Below are positions 36,834 to 46,488 of a stretch of 64,000 bases of DNA, one piece after another. Within the stretch, counting starts at the first letter, position 1. Every line of letters begins with the position of its first letter. The notes beneath the pieces were generated by a model, which did not search any database, was not told the DNA's origin, and saw only the letters and a list, made by a program, of their open reading frames with translations. A program made the position numbers and the translations under genes. The stretch lies in assembly GCA_963708625.1 (NCBI GenBank), contig CAVPSV010000004.1, forward strand, positions 1 through 64,000, in the 5' to 3' direction. This stretch comes from DASXIF01 sp036498145 (GTDB lineage Bacteria; Actinomycetota; Actinomycetes; Mycobacteriales; Jatrophihabitantaceae).

Positions 36834-37807
36834 ATGCGTGCTGCCTATGCCGAGTCCTTCAACCCCGACGACCCGCTCGCCGGCCTGGTCATCGGTGAGC
36901 GTCCCGAGCCCCGGCCGGAGCCGGGCTGGACCCGCGTCGCGGTGCAAGGCGGCCAGCCTGAACCACCACGATCTGTGGACGCTGCGCGGCGTCGGCATCA
37001 AGGCCGAGCAGCTGCCGATGATCCTCGGCTGCGACGCGGCCGGCATCGACGAATCGCACCGGCGCCGAGGTCGTCGTCCACTCGGTGATCACCTCCGCCG
37101 GCTGGACCGGCGACGAGACGCTCGACCCGCAGCGCACGTTGCTGTCGGAGAAGCACCAGGGCAGCCTGGCCGAGTACGTCATCGTGCCCGCGCGCAACGT
37201 CGTCCCCAAGCCGGCCGAGCTGAGCTTCGCCGAGGCGGCCTGCCTGCCCACGGCGTGGCTGACGGCGTACCGGATGCTGTTCGTCAAGTCCGGGCTGCGG
37301 CCCGGGCAGACGGTGCTGGTGCAGGGCGCTTCCGGCGGGGTGGCCACGGCGTGCATCACGATGGCGCCGGGCCGCCGGCCTGCGGGTGTAGGCGACTGCG
37401 CGCACCGAGGCCAAGCAGGCCACCGCGCTCGCGCTCGGCGCGCACGCAGGCGTTCGCCGCCGGCGCTCGGCTGCCGGAGCGGGTGGACGCGGTGATGGAG
37501 ACGGTCGGCGCAGGCCACCTGGGCGCACTCGCTGCGGTCGCTGCGGCCCGGCGGCCGGGTGGTGATCTCCGGCGCGACGTCCGGACCGAACCCGCCGGCG
37601 GAGCTCAGCCGGATGTTCTTCCTGCAACTGCAGGTGGTCGGCTCGACGATGGGCACCAGGGCGGAACTGGGCGATCTGATCGCGTTCCTGCGCGCGACCG
37701 GGTTGCGGCCGCGGCTGGATCGCACCGTGGCGCTCGAGGAGGTCGGTGCGGCGCTGCGCGACATGGCCGACGGCAAGATCGTCGGCAAGATCGTCGTGGA
37801 GTTCTGA
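36834..37807 (+). pseudogene. Zinc-type alcohol dehydrogenase/quinone oxidoreductase-like protein, frameshifted
   Basis: Starting MRAAYAESFNPDDPLAGL at ATG 36834, the MDR-family reading is spread over several frames: SLNHHDLWTLRGVGIKAEQL, PMILGCDAAGID, EYVIVPARNVVPKPAELSFA, VLVQGASGGVATACITMA (cofactor loop), RVVISGATSGPNPPAELSRM and GKIVGKIVVEF at the end. The order and length (about 320 aa) match zinc-binding dehydrogenases of quinone oxidoreductase type. Breaks lie near 36944, 37050, 37375, 37440 and 37512. The gene is probably intact in the organism. Confidence 0.75.
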
Positions 37808-37822
37808 GCCGAACTCGGACGG

Positions 37823-39716
<1,894 letters not shown>

Positions 39717-39848
39717 ACTGCGTTCCTCGATCCTGTCCTTCGGCCCGCGGCGCGATCGGCGACGGGCCCGTCCATGGTTGCACGGCGCCAGCACCGGTTC
39801 GGGCACCGCAGTGCGCGGCTAAGACCGCGATCAGGAAGGATGTCGCCC

Positions 39849-40256
39849 ATGACCGCTGACCCCCGTGCCGCCGTCGAGTTCCGCGTGCCGGCGACCGAAC
39901 TGCGCCCCGGTGACCTCGTCAACACCTCTCCCGGCGAGGACGACTGGCAGGAGGTGCTGCGCGTGCACCGCAACGCCGGCAGCACGCGCGACGAGGCGAT
40001 GAAGTCACTCACCCAGTTGCTCGGCGGGCGGTACGTGGTGGTGGAACTCACCGACCTCGCGCCGGTGGATGCCGGGGTGTACTTCACCGACGACGGGGCA
40101 ATGATCGCCTCGGACGATGGCGACCATCCGGTGGACGAGGTGGTCAGCAGCGAGGACGGCGTGCGGATCTACCTCTACACGCGCTATCGAGCTGGTGACG
40201 ATCCGGTCCAAGACCGTCTAACGGCGGATTTGGGGCGCTTCCGTGGCCGCTGGTAA
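39849..40256 (+). CDS. Hypothetical protein next to rpsT
   Basis: ATG 39849, preceded by AGGAAGGA, opens 135 intact codons within the indel-rich region. The protein is acidic and soluble, with RVPATELRPGDLVNTSPGED near the start and GRYVVVELTDLAPVDAGVYF in the middle. The opening looks like a PhnG/HesB-unlike beta domain I do not recognise. It is divergent from lepA and lies before rpsT, whose promoter overlaps its stop codon. Confidence 0.6.
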   Translation: MTADPRAAVEFRVPATELRPGDLVNTSPGEDDWQEVLRVHRNAGSTRDEAMKSLTQLLGGRYVVVELTDLAPVDAGVYFTDDGAMIASDDGDHPVDEVVSSEDGVRIYLYTRYRAGDDPVQDRLTADLGRFRGRW

Positions 40257-40259
40257 GCT
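40230..40259 (+). promoter_or_regulatory. Predicted promoter of rpsT
   Basis: TTGGGG at 40230-40235 and TAAGCT at 40254-40259 are 18 bp apart. The TAAGCT overlaps the stop codon of the preceding gene. A start near 40267 would give a leader of about 120 nt holding the repeats described next. Confidence 0.45.
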
Positions 40260-40328
40260 GGCGAGGTTGCCTGAGCGGCGGTCGGGACCCCTGACAGCCC
40301 TGCGGCGCCCACTTAAGACCAGATCCAG

Positions 40329-40370
40329 TTCCAGATCAGATCGACTTCCAGATCACCGACTTCCAGATCA
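40329..40370 (+). repeat. Short tandem repeats in the rpsT leader
   Basis: TTCCAGATCA occurs three times, at 40329, 40346 and 40361, spaced 17 and 15 bp. Partial copies flank it (CCAGATC at 40319 and GACTTCGAG at 40375). The stretch is AT-richer than its surroundings and lies just before the rpsT start. Confidence 0.7.
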
Positions 40371-40390
40371 CATCGACTTCGAGGCTGTTC

Positions 40391-40652
40391 GTGGCGAACA
40401 TCAAGTCCCAGATCAAGCGCATCCGCACCAACGAGGCGGCCCGCCTGCGCAACAAGGGCGTCCGGTCCTCGCTGAAGACCGCGGTGCGCAGCTTCCGGGA
40501 GCTCGCCGAGGCCGGTGACCGCGAGGCCGCGCTGGCGGCATTGAAGTCCGCGTCGCAGCAAGCTGGACAAGGCCGTCAGCAAGGGCGTCATCCACGCCAA
40601 CCAGGCGGCCAACAGCAAGTCGGCGATGGCTACCCGCGCGAACTCCCTCTGA
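40391..40652 (+). pseudogene. rpsT: 30S ribosomal protein S20, one inserted base (probable sequence error)
   Basis: S20 binds 16S rRNA early in 30S assembly. GTG 40391 starts VANIKSQIKRIRTNEAARLR, typical of S20, and it runs normally to ALKSAS. One extra C near 40556 (TCGCAGCAAG for TCGAGCAAG) shifts the frame. After correction it reads SKLDKAVSKGVIHANQAANS and ends in SAMATRANSL at TGA 40652, 86 residues. The gene is normally essential, so an error in the sequence is the best reading. Confidence 0.9.
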
Positions 40653-40683
40653 CGCGGTCGCTCAGCCGGTTCTGACGCTGCTT

Positions 40684-41676
40684 TCAGCTGACCGCGCGGG
40701 CCTCGGCCAAGCGCCGAATGGCCCGTTCCAGCGCGTACGGCGCGTCCACGGCCACGCCCTTCACGTCGGCGTTGACGTCAGCCACCACACCGAGTGCCCG
40801 GCGTAAGCCGGCCTCCGTCCAGCCCTTGGCTTGGCCGACCGACTTCTTGACCTTCCACGGCGGCATGCCCAGCGTGCTGGCCAGGGCGTAGGGATCGACG
40901 CGGCCGGCGGCGGCCACGCGTGCGATCGAGCGGACGCCGTCCGCCAGCGCATCCGCGATGAGGACCTCGGCGACGCCGATCGACAGCGCGTGGTGCAGCG
41001 TCTCCAACGCTTGCGCCGCCCGTCCGGCGACAGCCAGGTCGGCGACAGCGAACCCGGTGACCTCAGCCCGGCCACGGTGGAACGCGCGGACCAGCTCCGT
41101 GTCCACGCGACCGCCTGAGTCACTGACCAGCTGGGCGCACACCGCGGCGAGCTCGCGCAGGTCGCTACCGACCGCGTCCACGAGCACCGCCACCGCCTCG
41201 GCGCTGATCGAGCCGCCGTTGCGGCGGATCTCGGCGCGCACAAAGTCGTACCGCTCCTCGACACGGGTCAGGCGCGCGCAGGCGACCTCGATCGGGTGGC
41301 CAGTGCGCGAGGCTTCGAGTACCACCTTTCCCTTGGCACCGCCGGCGTGCTGGACCACGATGGTGGTGCCTTCCGTCGGTGTCTGCAGGTAGGGGCGCAG
41401 CGCCGGCAGCGCGGCGACGCGGACGTCTTGCGCCGAGCGGATCACGAACAGCCTGGCCTCGCCGAACAGCGAAGGTCCGAGCAGTTCATGCAGCTCCGGG
41501 CCCTCGATAGCGCCGCCCTCGCGATCGGTCTGCAGCAGCGAGTCCTCGGCGCGGCGCGCAGCAGCGGCCACCGCGGCGATGGCCCGCCCGACGAGCAGTT
41601 CCTCGTCGCCGATCAGCAGTACGACCGGAGTGAGGGCCTCGGGCAGGTCGTCGATCGCGACGGTGCGGGGTGCCAC
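40684..41676 (-). CDS. holA: DNA polymerase III subunit delta
   Basis: The clamp-loader wrench subunit that opens the beta clamp. From GTG 41676 it has 330 residues. The N-terminus VAPRTVAIDDLPEALTPVVL and VLLIGDEELLVGRAIAAVAA is the usual start. The P-loop-like core has no Walker A, as expected for delta. Other blocks are LFGEARLFVIRSAQDVRV and the C-terminal helical collar with ALASTLGMPPWKVKKSVGQA. The direct repeat at 42167-42271 copies its first part. Confidence 0.93.
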   Translation of the reverse strand: MAPRTVAIDDLPEALTPVVLLIGDEELLVGRAIAAVAAAARRAEDSLLQTDREGGAIEGPELHELLGPSLFGEARLFVIRSAQDVRVAALPALRPYLQTPTEGTTIVVQHAGGAKGKVVLEASRTGHPIEVACARLTRVEERYDFVRAEIRRNGGSISAEAVAVLVDAVGSDLRELAAVCAQLVSDSGGRVDTELVRAFHRGRAEVTGFAVADLAVAGRAAQALETLHHALSIGVAEVLIADALADGVRSIARVAAAGRVDPYALASTLGMPPWKVKKSVGQAKGWTEAGLRRALGVVADVNADVKGVAVDAPYALERAIRRLAEARAVS

Positions 41677-41730
41677 CCCGCCATCCTGGCATCTCGCCCA
41701 GACATGCCGTGGGCCGTGGTCCGCCAATCA

Positions 41731-41759
41731 TTGTCCGAAGATCACCTCCCACCTACGCT
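41731..41759 (+). promoter_or_regulatory. Promoter of the 41820 gene
   Basis: TTGTCC at 41731-41736, a 17-bp spacer and TACGCT at 41754-41759 make a good sigma-70-type promoter, about 55 bp before the ATG. GAGGGGA serves as a ribosome-binding site. Confidence 0.5.
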
Positions 41760-41819
41760 GGTGCGGACATTGGCAGAACGCCTTTCGGGACAACCGATGC
41801 GTGAGGGGACGGGGACCAC

Positions 41820-42158
41820 ATGACACCTGGCAGCGGTGGCGGAAGTGTCGACAGGGCAAAGATCGACGGCCTGGAGAAGAAGAACAAGGAGAACCTCAAG
41901 AAGCTGAAGGAAGGCCAGTCCATCCCGTACAAGCTGACCATGATGGGCAAGGTGCCATTGCTGCTCATCGGCCCCGCACATGACCCCTTCATGGTCGGCC
42001 TGGTCGAGCACGCAAAGCACATGAAGGGCGTCATCACGATCACCAAGGGCAGCGGACTCGACCCCGGCGAACTCAAGGTCACCGGCAACAGCGGCCGCCG
42101 GATGGAGATGCAGACCGCAATCAACAAGTTCTCGAAGAAGAAGATCACCTGGGTCTGA
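41820..42158 (+). CDS. Lysine-rich hypothetical protein, lone gene between holA and comEC
   Basis: ATG 41820 opens 112 codons of a basic protein rich in Lys (KIDGLEKKNKENLKKLKEGQ and INKFSKKKITWV), with a compact middle (KLTMMGKVPLLLIGPAHDPF, then MVGLVEHAKHMKGVITITKG). Its AAG-rich codons and lysine content differ from neighbours, a sign of transfer. It is single, with its own promoter, and converges on comEC with 14 nt overlap. I know no family. It lies between a complete and a partial copy of the holA 5' end, which suggests insertion as a cassette. Confidence 0.6.
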   Translation: MTPGSGGGSVDRAKIDGLEKKNKENLKKLKEGQSIPYKLTMMGKVPLLLIGPAHDPFMVGLVEHAKHMKGVITITKGSGLDPGELKVTGNSGRRMEMQTAINKFSKKKITWV

Positions 42159-44776
42159 GGCCCAAGGTCGGCGGCGGCGATCGCGCCGATGGCCCGCGCA
42201 ACCAGCGATTCCTTGTCGCCGACGCCGAGGGCGACTGGGGTGCGGTTTTTCCGCAGGTGGTCGATGTCGACGGCCTGGGCAGGCCCGCCGCGATCCTGAT
42301 ACCCGCGCCGGACGGATGTTCGGTCGGCTCGGGGCGAAGCGGAAACGGCTCGGCGCGCGCGAGCGTGTGCTCGAGCGAGCCGGCGGCAACGCTCGACGCG
42401 ACACCATGTGCCACCACCCGCAGTGTCGCCGCGTCGGCTCCGGTAACCGCGACGTCGCCGTCGATATCGGTTCGCGCCGCAGACAGCCCGAGGTGGCCGA
42501 GCTCAGCGAGCAGTGACGGGGCCGGGTGACCGTAGTCGTTGTGCGCCCCGACGCTGATCACCGCCGCGCGCGCGTGCACCGCCGCCAGAAATGCCGGGCT
42601 GTAGTACGCCGAGCCGTGGTGCGGCACTTTCAGCACATCGGCCCGAACATCGACGCCGGCGGCGAGCATCGCGTTCTGCGCGTCGACTTCGGCGTCCCCC
42701 GTCATCAGGATGCGCACACCGTGCACCGTGATCCGCAGTACCACGGACGAGTTGTTCGGATCGGACCTCGTGCCGTGGTACGCGTGCGCGCCGAGCACGT
42801 CCACCCGCGCTGAGCCAGCCGTGTACACCTGTCCCGGCTGCGCGATCACGACCGGCGCCGACCGGCCCGCCAGCGCGGCGGTGACCGTCCGGTGACCGGC
42901 CGCCGGCTCCGCCAATGGACTGGTCACCACCTCCTCCACCCGGCGACCGTGCAGGGCTCCTTCGATCCCACCGACGTGGTCGTCGTGAAAATGAGTGAGC
43001 ACCAGCAACGCGATGTCGTCGATGCCGAACTGGCGAAGGCAGCGGTCGATCGCCACCGGTTCCGGACCGGTGTCGACCACGATCGCCCGGCCACCGCCGA
43101 GCGGGACGAACAGCCCGTCGCCCTGCCCGACCGAACACGCCAGCAGCACCGTCCGCGGCGGCGGCCAGGCCGCGGTGAGTGTGCGCACGGGTATCTGCAC
43201 CAGCGCGGCGACCACACCCGCGGCGATGAGCGGCGCGCGCGTGCGCGGCTGATAGAGGCCGACCAACAGCGCGGCGCACACGACGGCGAGTAACAGCGCG
43301 CCGTTCATACCGTCAGGCCAACCCAGCCGCGCCCCGGGCATGGTGCCGAAGAATCGTGCCACCGCGAGCAACCACCGGCACGGCCAACCCGCCAGCCACG
43401 CCAACACGTGCGCCCCGCTCAGCCACCACGGTGCAACCACCGCAGCGGCGAACCCGAGCACGGTGACCGCCGCGACAACCGGCTCGGCGAGCACGTTCGC
43501 CGGAATCGCGACCAGGCTCACCTGCCCGGACAACCCGGCCGCGAGCGGCGCCGTCACCACGTGCGCGGCCGCAGCCACCGCGAGTGGTGCGGCGAGCACC
43601 GCAGGCACCCGTCGCCGCCGCAGCGCATCGGTCCAGACCGGAGCGATGACGATCAACGCGGCAGTGGCCAACGCCGACATGGCGAAGGACGCGCTGTCGG
43701 CGAGCAGCGGATTCCACACCAGTAGCGCCAGGACGCAGCCGGACAGGGCCGGCAACGCCTGCCGTGGCCGCCCACCCGTGAGCGCCACCAACGCAACGCC
43801 GGCCATCGCCGCGGCACGCAGCACGCTCGGCAACGGCCGCGCGACGATGACGAAGCAGACCAATGCCGCCGCGCCGGCGGCCGCCGTCAACCATCGACGA
43901 GTACCGACGCGCCGCAGTAGCAGGACCACGCAGCCGATGACGATGGAGCAATTCGTGCCGCTGACCGCGACCAGGTGTGTCAGACCGGCGACCCGGAATT
44001 GCTCGGACACCACCGGAGGAAGTGCCGCGGTGTCACCGTCGACCAATCCCGGCAACAGGGCGGCGACGTCCGGGGGCAGACCTCGGCAGGCCCGGCGCAG
44101 GTCGTTGCGCACACCCTGCGCGGCCCGCTGCCACCACGGCGGCACCCCGAGCAATTCCGGCGGCGCGCGGGCCAGCAACGTCGTGGACAGGCCACCGTCG
44201 GCACTAGGCAGCAGCGTGCCCTTGATTCGCACCGACTGGCCCGGAATAACGCCCTGCCAGCCCTGCTCCAAGCCCAGCACGACCACCCCACCGGACACGC
44301 CGACCGGTACCTGCCCAGCGGCATCGGCCGGCAGCACAGTTCGCGCCGCCGCGTCGACTGCGATGCGCGCGCCACCGGAGGGGCCCTTGGCCGGCAGCAC
44401 CCTGGGATCGGCGCTGACCCGCGCCACCACGACCACCGGCGTCGCGTGCCGGGCGAGCGCAACCAGTGGCGAGGTTTGCGCGCGCCACAGGCGTCCCGCC
44501 AGCGGCAGCAACACGAGCGCGGTACAGAACAACGCCACCGCCACGGCCGGCCCGGCTCTGCGCACGGCGTCGGACACCACACGCACCAGGCGCGCACCTT
44601 CGGACCGGCGGGGTCGCGCCGCCAACACCGCCGCTGTGCCGGCCGTCATCGCCGCCGCCGCTACCGCGGCCACCGTCGTCGCAGGCGCTGCCGAGGCAGC
44701 AGAGCAGCGCGATCCACGCCAGCGCCGCACCGATGGCCAGCCGCAGATCGAGTTCCCCGGTCATCGCGGCGATCAC
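42145..44776 (-). pseudogene. comEC: Competence protein ComEC/Rec2, one frameshift near the N-terminus
   Basis: ComEC forms the DNA-uptake channel at the membrane. From GTG 44776, in a GTGA overlap with the stop of comEA, it reads MTGELDLRLAIGAALAWIAL then LLCCLGSA. At about 44692 an extra C breaks the frame and ATTVAAVAAAAMTAGTAAVL continues in another frame, from which about 840 residues run unbroken. These include many membrane helices, the competence core LPGLVDGDTAALPP with HLVAVSGTNCSIV, and a metallo-beta-lactamase-like end (LTHFHDDHVGG and VPHHGSAYYSP). The C-terminal tail is read through the holA remnant, so it is not conserved sequence. Confidence 0.85.
42167..42271 (-). pseudogene. 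Diverged duplicate of the holA 5' end
   Basis: Read on the minus strand, 35 codons give VDIDHLRKNRTPVALGVGDK then ESLVARAIGAIAAAD. They align without gaps with HolA VAIDDLPEALTPVVLLIGDE and ELLVGRAIAAVAAAA (20 of the first 34 positions identical by my count), which is encoded at 41557-41661. The similarity continues upstream (CAGGAT before both). It is out of frame with comEC, whose last residues are read through it. Confidence 0.7.
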
Positions 44777-45456
44777 ACGGACACCAGCGGTTTCAACGAC
44801 GCGTACTTCGCCGGGCCGATACCGCTCACCTGCTGCAGCTGATCGACCGCGCTGAATCGCCCGTGTGCGCTACGCCAGTCCAGGATGTGCTGCGCCAGCA
44901 CCGGTCCTATGCCGGGCAAGGTCTGCAGCTGCTCGGCGTCGGCGGCGTTGAGATCGACCGGACCGCGCGGTGCGGCCGATCCTGCCGCCGCGTCCGGCCC
45001 CGACGACCCGGACGGCCCCGACATTGCCGTAGGCGCTGCCCCCACCGTGAGCTGCTCGCCGTCGCTCACCCGGGCCGCGAGGTTGATCGAGTCCAGGCTC
45101 ACCCCAGGCAGCGGCCCACCAGCGGCCCGGACGGCGTCAAACGCACGCGAGCCAGCGGACAGTCGCACCAACCCCGGCCGATGCACCTTGCCCGCCACAT
45201 CGACGACGACCTCACCAGCGCTGCTTGCGGTCGGTGCCGCGCGGGAGGTGGAGTCGAGCGTTGCCGGCGTGCTCTGCACCGCGAGCGGGGCCGCTGCCGG
45301 GATGCCGTGTGGGCGCGCGGACAGCACCCAGATACCGGTCAGAACGGCCGCCAGCACGGCCGCCGCCCCGACCGCTATCGCGCCGCGGCGCCCCGGATCG
45401 ACGCGCAGCCGTGCACGCAGTGACCGGATGCCGTCCCAGGACGAGTCGTCGAGCAC
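44773..45456 (-). CDS. comEA: ComEA-type DNA-binding protein
   Basis: A membrane-anchored DNA receptor for uptake. The 227-residue protein has a membrane helix at about residues 26-47 (AIAVGAAAVLAAVLTGIWVL), a Ser/Thr-rich linker, an SLBB domain (VVVDVAGKVHRPGLVRLSAG and FDAVRAAGGP) and a C-terminal double HhH (VDLNAADAEQLQTLPGIGPV, then QQVSGIGPAKYASLKPLV). It heads the comEA-comEC operon. No pilus or comF gene is nearby. Confidence 0.95.
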   Translation of the reverse strand: MLDDSSWDGIRSLRARLRVDPGRRGAIAVGAAAVLAAVLTGIWVLSARPHGIPAAAPLAVQSTPATLDSTSRAAPTASSAGEVVVDVAGKVHRPGLVRLSAGSRAFDAVRAAGGPLPGVSLDSINLAARVSDGEQLTVGAAPTAMSGPSGSSGPDAAAGSAAPRGPVDLNAADAEQLQTLPGIGPVLAQHILDWRSAHGRFSAVDQLQQVSGIGPAKYASLKPLVSV

Positions 45457-45585
45457 TCCCCGACGCTAGGAATCGGCCGGCCACCGCCGGCCGCCCGCAG
45501 CGTCGATGTGGACAGCGCCGTCGGTTGTGGACGGCGTCCGCCGTTCCTGTCGTCAGCGCGTGCTATCGGCCGATCTTCGGCACGC

Positions 45586-45629
45586 AGAGCCACCGCAGAG
45601 CCACTGCGGAGCCACCGCGGAGCAACCGT
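45586..45629. repeat. 11-bp tandem repeat, four copies
   Basis: Units AGAGCCACCGC, AGAGCCACTGC, GGAGCCACCGC and GGAGCAACCGT follow each other without gaps. The last unit touches the degV stop codon at 45629. The gap between comEA (start 45456) and degV holds nothing else that I can identify. Confidence 0.85.
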
Positions 45630-46480
45630 CAGCGGCGAACCACCACAGTGCCGATCACGCCCGGTCCCAGGTGCGCGCCGATCACCGGCCCGACCTCAGC
45701 GATGATCGACTCCCCCACGTCGGGCAACGCCGCCCGCACCTGCTGCGAGACGGCATCGGCACGATCCGGGGCGGCCAGGTGGTGCACGGCAAGGTCGACC
45801 CGGTCGTGACCGGCCGCTTGCGCGGTGAGCTGCACCAGCCGGGCGATCGCCTTGGCCGAGGTACGTACCTTCTCCAGCGGCACGATCCGCCCCTCGACCA
45901 TCTGCAGCAGCGGCTTCACCGACAACGATGTCGCCACCAATGCCGACGCGGTGCCGACCCGTCCGCCCCGGCGCAGGTATTCGATGGTGTCGACGTAGAA
46001 CAGCGTGCGGGTGCGGTCCACCACGTCCGTCGCCGCGCCCTGCACCTGCGCCGCCGACGCGCCGTCCACCGCCCGCTCGGCCGCTGCCCGCACCGCGAAG
46101 CCGAGCGCGGCCGCGGTCGAGCGCGAGTCGACCACCCGCACCACGCCGTAGCCGAAGTCCTGCGCGGCGAGTACCGCCGACTCCCAGGTGCCGGACAGCG
46201 CGGCGGCCAGATGCACCGCCACCACGTGCGTGGCGCCGGCATCCAGGCATTGCCGGAACGCCGCGGCGAACTCCGCGGGTGAGGGCCTGGACGTGGTGAC
46301 CTGGATGCGGTCGCGTAGCGCTGCGGTCACCGTCGCCGCCGGCAGGTTCGGACCGTCCACCAATTCGCGATCGCCGATCGACACCCGCAGCGGCACCACC
46401 CGCACGCCGAGCCCGGCTGCCGCCCCCGGCGGGAGGTACGCCGTCGAGTCGGTGACCACCGCGACACGATCCGTGCCCAT
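45629..46480 (-). CDS. degV: DegV-family fatty-acid-binding protein
   Basis: DegV proteins bind a fatty acyl chain and in some bacteria act with a fatty-acid kinase. The 283 residues start at ATG 46480. Markers are VAVVTDSTAYLPPGAAAGLG and VVPLRVSIG at the start, SRPSPAEFAAAFRQCLDAGA (with the ligand Ser/Thr) and VVDSRSTAAALGF, then the segment RTLFYVDTIEYLRRGGRVG. It sits just downstream of leuS (8 nt). No FakA-like partner is in the window. Confidence 0.92.
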   Translation of the reverse strand: MGTDRVAVVTDSTAYLPPGAAAGLGVRVVPLRVSIGDRELVDGPNLPAATVTAALRDRIQVTTSRPSPAEFAAAFRQCLDAGATHVVAVHLAAALSGTWESAVLAAQDFGYGVVRVVDSRSTAAALGFAVRAAAERAVDGASAAQVQGAATDVVDRTRTLFYVDTIEYLRRGGRVGTASALVATSLSVKPLLQMVEGRIVPLEKVRTSAKAIARLVQLTAQAAGHDRVDLAVHHLAAPDRADAVSQQVRAALPDVGESIIAEVGPVIGAHLGPGVIGTVVVRR

Positions 46481-46488
46481 CGTCGCCC

